From the NCBI RefSeq assembly GCF_900142165.1, contig NZ_FQZY01000021.1, forward strand, positions 1 through 64,000: 64,000 nucleotides of DNA, in the 5' to 3' direction. Origin of the DNA: Hespellia stercorisuis DSM 15480. GTDB taxonomy: Bacteria > Bacillota > Clostridia > Lachnospirales > Lachnospiraceae. Below are positions 40,164 through 49,218 of the stretch, in pieces. Position 1 is the stretch's first letter; each line of letters opens with the position of its first letter. The notes beneath the pieces are model-generated. The model did not search any database, had not been told where the DNA came from, and saw only the letters and a list, made by a program, of their open reading frames with translations. The translations under genes and the position numbers were made by a program.

Positions 40164-43040
40164 CTAATCCCCTGCTGCTGCAGTTCCGAGTGCCGCTGCA
40201 GAACCGGTGATCAGTTGACCGCTGTCCACAAGCTGGTAGCGGTATTGTACGATATCTCTGCCGATTTCTGCGGTATAGGAGGAACTGTATCCATTTGCAA
40301 TTCGAACGGCGACAGAGATTTCTGGTGAATCTGCCGGAGCATATCCCACAAACAGTGCATGGTCCGGATGCACATCACTCTGCTGTGCGGTACCAGTCTT
40401 TCCTGCCATTGCCATATTCATACCCGAAAATGTAGATGAGGAGGCCACCATTGCCGCCATTCCCTGATGTACCAGACTCCAGGTCTCATCGCTCACATCA
40501 TCCATTGTATTATAAACGGTAGGCTCGTAGGTTTTAATTACGTTACCGTTTGAATCAGTCGTTTTATTCAGAAGAGATAAATTGTAAACAGTACCACCGT
40601 TTGCAACAGTGGATACGTAACGGTTCAGCTGGCTGACGGTATAGTTGTTGGTACCCTGACCGATTGCAGAACGAACGGAATCGCTGTCAGACACCTGTGG
40701 ATCTGACTCGGGAATCTCCAGTCCGGAAGTCTCACTCAGTCCAAACTCTTTTGCATATTTCTGGAGTTTCTCAATACCAAGATCACTGGAATAGGATCCG
40801 TCTTCTGCGGTGCCAAGTTCATAGCCCACTTCATAAAAGTAGTTGTTGCAGGAAACCTCCAGCGCACTGACTACATCCAGACTGCCGTGTGCACCGGGGG
40901 AAACCCAGCACTTCGGGCTTGGAACGACCTTGTCAAAAGCTCCGGCGCAGGTGAATAATGTGGATCCGTTCATCACGCCCTCTGTGAGGCCTGCCACCGA
41001 TGAAAGCATTTTAAATGTAGATCCCGGAGCAGTCTTTTCCTGTGTGGCGTTATTATAAAACGGACGGGACAGGCCCGTGACCAGCTTATTATAATAAACT
41101 GAGTCCATGGTGTTGGCCAGCCGGTTGTTGTCATACCCCGGATAGGATACACATGCCAGAACCTGTCCGCTGTTCACATCACTGACAACGGCAGAGCCGG
41201 TACACGGTTCCAGTGCAAGCTGCCCCGGTGTAATCTCCAGATTCGTGATTTTCTCACGCAGCCATTCATATGCATCGAGATCTCCGGATATCAATCCATT
41301 GTAAGAGGCTTCATCCATTGGCAGAATATTCTGCTCATAAGTTATGGCACAAATCTGTGCTCCGCTTATACCTCCTGATTTTATAAGATATTTGTATAAA
41401 AGTTTGTCGAAATCGCTATCCGAATGCAAATATTCGCTCAGATAAGTAATAATCCCCTGATATGCCTCACTGGAATCCGAGTATTTCCCACCCTGAACGT
41501 CTGTTCCGAGAACGGATGTATCCACCCAGTTCTGGGAAATCGCATAATTCAGATATGTGTAGAGGCTGATACTCTCATCATTTGTCCAGGCCTGATAGGT
41601 CGCATCATTCGTGTCAATGGAATTACTGATCAGAATCCCGGTGTCCGTTTCCAGCACAGAGGTGGCAATATAATTGATATAGGCCTGCATCTCCCTGCTA
41701 AGATCCTTGTATGCTGCACCGTTCGGATCCTGCATATAGGATACGATCTCACCGATCGCGGTCTCCAGCCGATCGCTGTATGCCGCATAGACCTGCTGTT
41801 CTACCGCACCGGCCTGGGCACTATTGAAATGCGTGGAGTCCAGTATGTCATTTCCAATGAAAGCATTGTAAGCGTCATCCACTGGAATGATGATGTGGCT
41901 CGCATCAGAGGTCTGGCTGGGGTCATAGTTCATTTCATTCCTTAATTTGGAAAGGAGGACACCTGCAAGTTTTTCCTCGATGATCTGGTAGGTTGCACTC
42001 TGCAGATCTTTGTCGATTGAGAGGTAAACATCATTGCCGGGCTTTGCCTCCGTGGAGCTGACTGTCTCTACAACCTTGCCGACGCTGTCCACGTAGACGG
42101 TCTCCTCGCCTTTGGTTCCCTGAAGTACCTCATCCATAGTTTTCTCGATACCTGATTTCCCGACGATATCCGTCAGGTCATAGGTCTTTTTCTGTTTCTT
42201 GTCCAGCGCATCGTATTCTTCCTGGGATATCTTGCCGGTATAACCAATAATTGATGCAAAATACTTGCTGTCTGTGTACCTGCGGAGTGAATCTTCCGCA
42301 ATATTGACACCATCCAGTGCGTCCATATTTTCCATGATTGCAGAAACCGTTTCGTCGCTGACATCAGAGGCCAGTGTTGTCGGAATATATTTCTGAAAGC
42401 CGTTCAGATTGATTGCGTAGCGCATGTTCACCAACTTCAGAACATAGGATTTCTCCAGCTTTTTCTGGTTGATGCCATATCCGTTGAGTTCATCGGAGCA
42501 AAGATACTCGATCAGATCATCTGCCGAAGTTTTTCGCTGCTTATCCGAGAGTTCATCAATGGTGGCATACCCATAGACGTCGGCAAGAAAACGAAGCTTT
42601 GACGTCTGGGAGGTCTGCGTGAACTGGTAGTTGTTGTTGGAGTCCAGTACGATTCCAAAGCTGCTGATCACGGAATCCCCGTGAGATTCTACGATTGAGA
42701 TGATATCGTCAAGGATTCCGTTTAAGATCTTGTTCTTCTCAGCAATTGTATCTGCATTGATGTTGTCTTCAATCGTAACTGAATAAGCCAGCTCATTGTA
42801 TGCCAGCAGATTCCCGTTGCTGTCATAAATGTTGCCTCTTGTACCGGGAATTTCACGTGTTTTTTTGATTTGTAATTTGTAGTTATCTAAATAGTCTTGT
42901 CCTTTTACAATCTGCAGGTAAAAACACCGGTAAATCAGAATCGCAAATAAAAAACAAAACGCGATTAAAACAACGAATAGCCGGGATTTCACAACCTGAT
43001 AGAGAGCATCTTTTATTCGATCAAACAAATTTACTTGCAC
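40164..43040 (-). CDS. mrdA: Penicillin-binding protein 2 (elongasome transpeptidase) with large insert
   Basis: This class B PBP of 958 residues has a membrane helix at about 20-44, a dimerisation/pedestal region with RGNIYDSNGNLLA at 68-80, and the transpeptidase domain with Ser674 in STFK (674-677), SCN at 730-732 and KTGT at 881-884. Between SIDKDLQ at 341 and SAVVSD at 616, where typical PBP2 has about 60 residues, there are some 275, so an insert of roughly 200 residues is present. It crosslinks side-wall peptidoglycan with RodA. The annotated GTG start abuts AAGGA; a TTG four codons later (43028) has better spacing and may be the real start. Confidence 0.92.
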   Translation of the reverse strand: MQVNLFDRIKDALYQVVKSRLFVVLIAFCFLFAILIYRCFYLQIVKGQDYLDNYKLQIKKTREIPGTRGNIYDSNGNLLAYNELAYSVTIEDNINADTIAEKNKILNGILDDIISIVESHGDSVISSFGIVLDSNNNYQFTQTSQTSKLRFLADVYGYATIDELSDKQRKTSADDLIEYLCSDELNGYGINQKKLEKSYVLKLVNMRYAINLNGFQKYIPTTLASDVSDETVSAIMENMDALDGVNIAEDSLRRYTDSKYFASIIGYTGKISQEEYDALDKKQKKTYDLTDIVGKSGIEKTMDEVLQGTKGEETVYVDSVGKVVETVSSTEAKPGNDVYLSIDKDLQSATYQIIEEKLAGVLLSKLRNEMNYDPSQTSDASHIIIPVDDAYNAFIGNDILDSTHFNSAQAGAVEQQVYAAYSDRLETAIGEIVSYMQDPNGAAYKDLSREMQAYINYIATSVLETDTGILISNSIDTNDATYQAWTNDESISLYTYLNYAISQNWVDTSVLGTDVQGGKYSDSSEAYQGIITYLSEYLHSDSDFDKLLYKYLIKSGGISGAQICAITYEQNILPMDEASYNGLISGDLDAYEWLREKITNLEITPGQLALEPCTGSAVVSDVNSGQVLACVSYPGYDNNRLANTMDSVYYNKLVTGLSRPFYNNATQEKTAPGSTFKMLSSVAGLTEGVMNGSTLFTCAGAFDKVVPSPKCWVSPGAHGSLDVVSALEVSCNNYFYEVGYELGTAEDGSYSSDLGIEKLQKYAKEFGLSETSGLEIPESDPQVSDSDSVRSAIGQGTNNYTVSQLNRYVSTVANGGTVYNLSLLNKTTDSNGNVIKTYEPTVYNTMDDVSDETWSLVHQGMAAMVASSSTFSGMNMAMAGKTGTAQQSDVHPDHALFVGYAPADSPEISVAVRIANGYSSSYTAEIGRDIVQYRYQLVDSGQLITGSAAALGTAAAGD

Positions 43041-43539
43041 TCCTTTTTTCTTCTGCTTCCAGTTTGCGGTTGATATATAATGTCAGCGGATACAATCCAA
43101 GTGTAATGACCATTGTATAGATCAGTTCCGGAATAATGATCTTGCCGAGATAATGTATAAAATCAAATTCACTTCTCATCAGGAACATAAAGATGTATAC
43201 GGTGAGTCCGTAGACAAATTCACTTCCGGCTATCATATACAGCGGGAGTTCTACATCGTCATCGTAATAGATCTGACTGAAGAATCCGTTAATAAAGCCA
43301 ATCAATGTGTAGATCAGCGCATAAAAGCCAATCAGATTTCCAAACTCAATATCGATCAAAAGGCCGGAAAAAAAGCCAACGACCATTCCGTCCTTGTGAC
43401 CGCGCATAAATCCAAATGAGGAAGTGAGAATAATCAGTAGATTCGGCTTGATAGAGCCGAGTGCCAGCTTATTGAATATCGTGCACTGCAGTAAAAAGCA
43501 TACAATAATCACGGCACCTGTTATTATTTTTCTTTTCAT
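43021..43539 (-). CDS. mreD: Rod shape-determining protein MreD
   Basis: The 172-residue membrane protein has five predicted helices and the MreD pattern KPNLLIILTSSFGFMRGHKDG and GFFSGLLIDIEFGN. It connects MreC and MreB to RodA/PBP2. It overlaps the PBP2 gene by up to 20 bases and follows mreC by 12, the normal mreBCD order. Confidence 0.92.
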   Translation of the reverse strand: MKRKIITGAVIIVCFLLQCTIFNKLALGSIKPNLLIILTSSFGFMRGHKDGMVVGFFSGLLIDIEFGNLIGFYALIYTLIGFINGFFSQIYYDDDVELPLYMIAGSEFVYGLTVYIFMFLMRSEFDFIHYLGKIIIPELIYTMVITLGLYPLTLYINRKLEAEEKRSASKFV

Positions 43540-43551
43540 ATCGGAACACCT

Positions 43552-44430
43552 CTACTCTTCCGTTCCATCTTTGTTTGTGCCGTTTTTATCGGCCTTGGTG
43601 GTTGTGATGACAAGCACCTCCTGCAAATTTTTGAAATTCACCACCGGAGTGATATAGCCGGAGCGTGTCAGATTGTTGGAATCCACATTGATCTCGCTGA
43701 TGTAGCCGATCAGAATTCCCTGCAGATACTTGTCACTGATGTGTGAGGTGACAACCTGCTCTCCCACTTCCACTTTGTTGTCATTGTTCTCAAGCTGCTC
43801 AAAGCGGATCTTGCCGTCGGAGATCAGAGAGAGATCCCCCCGCACCATACATCTGTCCGACGTGGAGAGAACCATGGCACTGACATTGCTGGAATCATCG
43901 ATAACGGAGCGGACAGTTGCCCAGTCCGGTCCAACCTTGGTGATGATTCCTACAAGCCCGTTTTCCGCCATTACGTTCATGTCCACTTTCAGGCCATCAT
44001 TGGAGCCCTTGTCAATGGTGAAAGTGCTGAACCAGTTTCCAGAGTCCTTCCCGATCACACGGGCGCCAATCTTTGTATAATCGGCATAATTCTGATCCAG
44101 CTTATATAATTCCTGCAGACGCTCAAGTTCATATTTCTCCTGCTGAAGATTGTTGTTCTCGATGGTCAGTTCATCCACCTTTTCCTGCAGAGTCTTATTT
44201 TCTTTTTTTACGGCCTGCAGCGTCTCGAAGTTACTGCTGAGATCACTGAGCCACATACCGATCTGGTTGATTCCTTTCTGCATGGGAATCACCGTCAGAT
44301 TCGCAACTCCGCGAAACGGAGTCCCGGTACTTCCCGACAAGAGGGAAAGGCACATCAGAAGGACACAGAGTCCAGATAAGATGAGCAGCCAGTATTTGTT
44401 TGATAATGAAGATTGATTTTTCTTTTTCAT
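43552..44430 (-). CDS. mreC: Rod shape-determining protein MreC
   Basis: The 292-residue protein has a membrane helix (about 15-34), a coiled coil (about 65-105, LQAVKKENKTLQEKVDELTI and LQQEKYELERLQEL) and the extracellular beta domain (from about 115, with ARVIGKDSGNWFSTFTIDKG). It activates PBP2 at the elongasome. The ATG at 44430 is chosen because the helix follows directly and GGTGG lies upstream; a longer reading from 44457 adds residues overlapping mreB. Confidence 0.94.
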   Translation of the reverse strand: MKKKNQSSLSNKYWLLILSGLCVLLMCLSLLSGSTGTPFRGVANLTVIPMQKGINQIGMWLSDLSSNFETLQAVKKENKTLQEKVDELTIENNNLQQEKYELERLQELYKLDQNYADYTKIGARVIGKDSGNWFSTFTIDKGSNDGLKVDMNVMAENGLVGIITKVGPDWATVRSVIDDSSNVSAMVLSTSDRCMVRGDLSLISDGKIRFEQLENNDNKVEVGEQVVTSHISDKYLQGILIGYISEINVDSNNLTRSGYITPVVNFKNLQEVLVITTTKADKNGTNKDGTEE

Positions 44431-44431
44431 A

Positions 44432-45454
44432 CTATCGTAACCACCTATAATCTTCATCCAGCATGGAATATGCCAGATGCTTCAGTTCCTTGTTCAGAAT
44501 AATCTTTCGGATTCCTTCCACCGCACAGACATCCGGGCGCTTTGCCTTGCGTACGCGCAGTCCCGTGACTTCACGCAGATATGTATCAAGACCACGGAGA
44601 TTTGCGAGTCCTCCGGTAATGAAAATCCCTTCCACGTCAATAATTCGGCGTATGTCGGGAGGGAGTCTGTCGACCATTTCCTGAATCGCACGCACAATCT
44701 CTTCCAACGGATCCTTAATTGCGGCGCGGACCAGACCGATAGGAATCTCTTTCTGCCGCGGGACACCGGTAATCAGATTCCGGCCGGCAACCTTCAGTGT
44801 TGCATCGTTCTCCTGGTCGAAAACTCCAAACTCTCTCCGCAGTACTTCTGCTGTGAGGCGTCCGATCAGAAAGTCCTTGCTCCGGCGCACGAGATTTGCG
44901 ACGGCAAGATCAAACTGAACCCCGCCCATTTTCACCAGCCTGTTCAGTACCATACCACCGGATGACAGAACCGATAATTCTGTGGTCTCGCCGCCAAAAT
45001 TGGCGATAAAAATACCTTTTTCACGTTCCACATCCAGTCCGAGTCCGACAGCATCTGCGATTCCGCGCTCCACGATCTTCACTTCTCGGGCTTTAGCGGA
45101 GGAATGCATAAGCAGATCGTAGAATGCACGTTTTTCCACTTCGGTTACATCGGTGGGAACCGCGATTACATACTCGGATCCCCGTGCGAACTGTCGCTCT
45201 TTATTCAGCAGATTCTGCAGCAGATACTGCATGTCATCAAAATGGGAGATCACGCCCTCTTTCATCGGAAATACAACTTGAATATTATCCGGCGCTTTTT
45301 CGTACATCTCATATGCCTCATCGCCGACAGAGAAAATGTATTTTTCATCCTTCATGGCAATGACGTTTTTTTCTTTCCATATTTCATTCTTATTTTTATC
45401 GAAAACCTTTATCTCATAAGTCCCTAAATCCAGACCGTAAACATTTCTGGCCAT
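44432..45454 (-). CDS. mreB: Actin-like rod-shape protein MreB
   Basis: The 340-residue actin-fold ATPase forms membrane filaments that guide wall synthesis. Phosphate and nucleotide loops are seen in GLDLGTYEIKVF, ANFGGETTELSVL and ITGGLANLRGLDTYL. The N-terminus differs from classical MreB (no amphipathic helix before the first loop, and GTYEIKVF instead of GTANT), so this may be an Mbl/MreBH-like variant, but the mreBCD context supports the assignment. Confidence 0.9.
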   Translation of the reverse strand: MARNVYGLDLGTYEIKVFDKNKNEIWKEKNVIAMKDEKYIFSVGDEAYEMYEKAPDNIQVVFPMKEGVISHFDDMQYLLQNLLNKERQFARGSEYVIAVPTDVTEVEKRAFYDLLMHSSAKAREVKIVERGIADAVGLGLDVEREKGIFIANFGGETTELSVLSSGGMVLNRLVKMGGVQFDLAVANLVRRSKDFLIGRLTAEVLRREFGVFDQENDATLKVAGRNLITGVPRQKEIPIGLVRAAIKDPLEEIVRAIQEMVDRLPPDIRRIIDVEGIFITGGLANLRGLDTYLREVTGLRVRKAKRPDVCAVEGIRKIILNKELKHLAYSMLDEDYRWLR

Positions 45455-45495
45455 AGTTATACCTTTCTTTTCTCTCAGACTTCCTCAATCGAAGC

Positions 45496-46191
45496 TCAAA
45501 TCAGCCCGTGTTCTGCCATACTCGCGTATTCATTGTCACCGATAATAATGTGATCGAGCAGTTCTATGCCAATCAGCGCTCCGGCATCCCGGATGCGCCT
45601 TGTGGTCAGGACATCCTCTTTGCTGGGAGTCGAATCTCCGCTGGGGTGGTTATGCAGCAGAACAATCGCGACGGCATTCTTCTGAAGAGCCTCCACGAAC
45701 AGTTCCCGCGGCGAAATAATCGCCATATTGACCGTCCCCTTGGAAATATTACTCTCTCCGATTAATTTCATTCTTGTATTTAAAAGCAGAAGCTTAAGAT
45801 TTTCCTGCTTTTCATGTCTCATCTCTTCCATGTAATACTGGGCGATGGAACCGGAACACGTGAACCGGAGCCCCTCCCCTGCGGATGCCTTCGCAAGCCG
45901 CTTCGCCAGTTCACAGATACAAAGTATCTGGACTGCTTTTACTTTGCCGATTCCCCGAACCTTCAACAGCTTTTCCATTGTCCAGGAATGCAGATTCAGA
46001 ATTCCCTCTGCTGACGAGATTGGGTTTAGAATTCTGCGGGCAAGCTCCATGGCGGAGATTCCCTTACTTCCGGTTCGCAACAAAACAGCAAGTAATTCGG
46101 TGTTACTCAAATTACCTGTGCCATATTTTTCGCACTTTTCATAGGGCTGTTCGTCCCTTGGAAGTTCTTTCATCGTATGATATTGATTCAT
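45496..46191 (-). CDS. radC: RadC/JAB-domain protein
   Basis: The 231-residue protein has an N-terminal helix-hairpin-helix region (RGIGKVKAVQI at about 75-85) and a C-terminal JAB/MPN-like metalloprotease fold with the JAMM ligands in LLHNHPSGDSTPSKED. The role of RadC in DNA repair has been questioned. It is commonly found next to mreB, as here (41 bases). The ribosome-binding site is weak. Confidence 0.93.
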   Translation of the reverse strand: MNQYHTMKELPRDEQPYEKCEKYGTGNLSNTELLAVLLRTGSKGISAMELARRILNPISSAEGILNLHSWTMEKLLKVRGIGKVKAVQILCICELAKRLAKASAGEGLRFTCSGSIAQYYMEEMRHEKQENLKLLLLNTRMKLIGESNISKGTVNMAIISPRELFVEALQKNAVAIVLLHNHPSGDSTPSKEDVLTTRRIRDAGALIGIELLDHIIIGDNEYASMAEHGLI

Positions 46192-46369
46192 TTTTCTTCT
46201 TGTCTTTTGAAATACAATACAACGTTTATCTTATCATATTTCAAAAAAAGTGTATAGGACTAATCTATTAAAATTTAGTGAAACCAGCCGTGGGACGTTC
46301 ATTTACACGCTGTAATCAGGCGGATATCAGAAATCTGCTTTGCGGTTTCCCAGCAGCAGTTTCTGCAAG

Positions 46370-47956
46370 TTATAAAGGGGCATGGCGCATGGCAATGGCT
46401 TCAAAAACTTTGATACCATCCATTGCCGCAGAGGTGATTCCTCCCGCATATCCGGCACCCTCGCCGCAGGGATACAGTCCCCGCACCCCACTCTCAAGGG
46501 TATCCCCCCGCGGAATTTTCACCGGGGACGAGGTGCGGCTCTCCACGCCGGAAAGGATGGTATCGAGATCCGAAAAGCCCGCTATCTTCCGGTCAAACTG
46601 ATGGATACCGTCCTCAAGGGCATCACTGATGGCATCTGGGAATATGGGCCGCAAATTTGCCAGACAGTAATCCCCTTTGGAATTAGGAATGATATGCCCG
46701 GTTTTTACGGTTGTCCGGTTCGCACAGAAGTCTTCCAGGCGCTGAACCGGTATCTTTCCACCGCCGGTCTCAAAGGCATGCTGCTCAAGACGGCGCTGGA
46801 ATGCGATTCCAGCCAGCGGGTGGTCGTCTTCATAGTCCTCCGGCGTCACGGTCACGATGATCGCACTGTTTGCGTTCTCTCCTGCCCGCCCGTGATAGCT
46901 CATTCCGTTGACGGCCAGCAGGCCCTCCTCGGAGGAGGCATTTACCACATATCCGCCGGGACACATACAGAAAGAATAGACGCCCCTTCCATTAGCCGCT
47001 GTGGCGGTGAGTTTGTAGGATGCAGCTGGAAGTTTCTCGGGATGCTCCATTCCGTACTGGGAATGGTTGATCATAGTCTGTGGATGCTCGACACGGACGC
47101 CCACCGCAAAGGACTTGGCAGTCATGGGAACCTTTTTTTCGTGGAGCATGAAAAAAGTATCTCTTGCGCTATGACCGATGGCAAGCACTGCAGTCCGGGT
47201 ATTCAGAATCTGCTCCTCGTTGATCTCCAGCCCGCACAGTGCTCCGTCGTCATCCAGCCGAAGGTCTGTCACCTGACTGTGAAAGTGCACTTCCCCGCCC
47301 CATGCGATGATCTGATCACGCAGATTGCGGACGACACCGGTCAATATATCGGTGCCAATATGAGGCTTATTCTCATAAAGAATCGATTCCGGTGCGCCAA
47401 ACCGGACGAAGGTTTCCAGCACGAAGCGGTTTCTTCCAACCGGATCTTTTACCAGTGTATTCAGCTTTCCATCGGAGAAAGTTCCTGCGCCGCCCTCACC
47501 AAACTGTACATTAGAAGTCGGGTTCAGGATGCCGGTATTCCAGAATTTCCGCACATCGGTCATCCGTTCCTCCACCGGCGCACCACGCTCCACCAAAATG
47601 GGCCGATACCCCTCTCTCGCAAGCAGGTACGCGCAGAAAAGACCAGCCGGTCCACTTCCAATGACAACTGGTCTGTGCTTCATTTTTTCGGTTCCACTTT
47701 CTGGAACCTGATAGGATTTGGGCGCAATCCGCACTGCACTCTTACATTTTTTCAGCACAGTCTGCTCCTGCTTTACTGCGGCATCCACTGTATATACATA
47801 GAAGATATCCGGTTTTTTTCTTGCGTCGACCGACTGCTTAAATATCCGGTAGGAAATCAGCTCAGATGTTCCGATGCGAAGCGTCTTCAAAAGTTTCTGC
47901 TCCAGTTCTTCCGGTGTGTGTGTATATTTTAATTTCAATTGACTGATTCGTATCAT
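46370..47956 (-). CDS. NAD(P)/FAD-dependent oxidoreductase, large
   Basis: The 528-residue flavoprotein has an N-terminal ~75-residue extension before the FAD-binding GxGxxG (VIGSGPAGLFCAYLL near 98-112). Other flavin motifs are FGEGGAGTFSDGKL and VLAIGHSARDTF, and a C-terminal GEGAGYAGGITSAAMDG loop is typical of dehydrogenases that bind FAD at the end. It resembles the uncharacterised YhiN/HI0933-related or FAD-dependent dehydrogenase group of Bacillota. It overlaps the next flavoprotein gene by four bases. The substrate is unknown. Confidence 0.85.
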   Translation of the reverse strand: MIRISQLKLKYTHTPEELEQKLLKTLRIGTSELISYRIFKQSVDARKKPDIFYVYTVDAAVKQEQTVLKKCKSAVRIAPKSYQVPESGTEKMKHRPVVIGSGPAGLFCAYLLAREGYRPILVERGAPVEERMTDVRKFWNTGILNPTSNVQFGEGGAGTFSDGKLNTLVKDPVGRNRFVLETFVRFGAPESILYENKPHIGTDILTGVVRNLRDQIIAWGGEVHFHSQVTDLRLDDDGALCGLEINEEQILNTRTAVLAIGHSARDTFFMLHEKKVPMTAKSFAVGVRVEHPQTMINHSQYGMEHPEKLPAASYKLTATAANGRGVYSFCMCPGGYVVNASSEEGLLAVNGMSYHGRAGENANSAIIVTVTPEDYEDDHPLAGIAFQRRLEQHAFETGGGKIPVQRLEDFCANRTTVKTGHIIPNSKGDYCLANLRPIFPDAISDALEDGIHQFDRKIAGFSDLDTILSGVESRTSSPVKIPRGDTLESGVRGLYPCGEGAGYAGGITSAAMDGIKVFEAIAMRHAPL

Positions 47957-49170
47957 TTAGCTGCCTCTCTTCCCGCCACGTATCCGCTGGACCATGCCCA
48001 CTGCAGATTGTAGCCTCCACAGATTCCGTCTACATCGACCAGCTCGCCCGCAAAAAACAGACCTGGAACGATGTTGGATTCCATGGTTTCCGCGTTGATC
48101 TCGACGGTGTCGACCCCTCCGGCGCAGACCTGGGCATTCTCAAATGGATTGGTTTTTGTGATCACCGTGCAAAAATGTTTGATTTTCTCCGTAAGTGAAG
48201 CAATCTCGACGCCGGTAAGCTCACATGCTCTTTTGGTCTCCGGAATGCGGCATAGTCGGAGAAAAGTGCCGGCAAGCTTCGGGTGGTAAAGTCCGGTAAA
48301 AAAATGTTTCATTGTCTTTTCTGGCTGATTTTTTATCCGGACACCGAGAAATGCCGTCAGCCCTTCGTCCGAAAAATCAGGCATGAAATCAAGTACGGCT
48401 TCTACTTTTTTTCGTTCATAAAGACCACGGGCCGCAAAACGGCTGACCTGAAAGACCGGGATTCCGGAGATTCCGTATTTCGTGAGCTGGATTTCACCAG
48501 TATCCTGTCCTTGTATAATTCCGTCCACCAGAATGGCCACACTGCCCTGCACCCGGATCCCTGCAAGCTGTTTATAACAGGTTTCCGCACAGTGAAGCTG
48601 CACCAGAGACGGGAGAACCGGAACCAGATGATGGTCCAGCTGTTTTGCAAGGTCATACCCTGAGCCATCGGAGCCTGTGACCGAGGCGGCTTTCCCGCCC
48701 GCTGCAAGAATCAGGCGGTCGCAGTGCAAAATCTCGTGACCGGTCTGAATCGAAAACCCTTTTTTTCCGCAGCTGACAGAACGTGTTTCCGTCTCCGTCA
48801 GTATCGTCACCTGTAGTCGCTCCAGTTCCTGCTGCAGAACCTCAAGCACCGCACTTGCCTGATCGGAATATGGGTAAATGTATCCGTTACGATTTTTGGA
48901 GTAAATTCCAAGCTTCAAAAAGAAAGCAATGGCATCCTGAGATGTGAATTGAGACAGGATTGTCTTCGCAAAATCCGGATTATCTGAACGGTAACAGGAA
49001 GGATCCTGAAAGGTGTTTGTGAAATTGCATCGCCCATTTCCCGTTGATAAAATCTTTTTCCCAATCTGGGGCCTGTGTTCAATCAGCAAAACCGCTGCAC
49101 CGGCCCTCGCCGCGGTAATCGCGGCCATCATGCCGGATGCACCTGCACCGATGATTCCTACTGTTTTCAT
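47953..49170 (-). CDS. HI0933/BaiN-family flavoprotein
   Basis: The 405-residue NAD(P)/FAD-dependent protein has FAD motif GIIGAGASGMMAAI at 4-17, STGNGRCNFTN near 52-62, ILAAGGKAASVTGSDGSGY and the C-terminal GLFFAGELVDVDGICGGYNLQWAW, which is diagnostic of the HI0933/BaiN family. BaiN of gut clostridia is associated with bile-acid dehydroxylation, but most family members are of unknown role and there is no bai operon here. The ATG at 49170 follows AAAGGAAAC. It is coupled to the following flavoprotein gene. Confidence 0.87.
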   Translation of the reverse strand: MKTVGIIGAGASGMMAAITAARAGAAVLLIEHRPQIGKKILSTGNGRCNFTNTFQDPSCYRSDNPDFAKTILSQFTSQDAIAFFLKLGIYSKNRNGYIYPYSDQASAVLEVLQQELERLQVTILTETETRSVSCGKKGFSIQTGHEILHCDRLILAAGGKAASVTGSDGSGYDLAKQLDHHLVPVLPSLVQLHCAETCYKQLAGIRVQGSVAILVDGIIQGQDTGEIQLTKYGISGIPVFQVSRFAARGLYERKKVEAVLDFMPDFSDEGLTAFLGVRIKNQPEKTMKHFFTGLYHPKLAGTFLRLCRIPETKRACELTGVEIASLTEKIKHFCTVITKTNPFENAQVCAGGVDTVEINAETMESNIVPGLFFAGELVDVDGICGGYNLQWAWSSGYVAGREAAK

Positions 49171-49218
49171 GATTCGTTTCCTTTCTGTTGCATTCACTGC
49201 GTAACATCTTTTGTAAGG

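Noticed and set aside
46382-47932. 516-codon open frame on the plus strand
   Set aside because: It is antisense to the FAD oxidoreductase at 46370-47956, which has clear flavin motifs; the antisense translation shows no recognisable domain.
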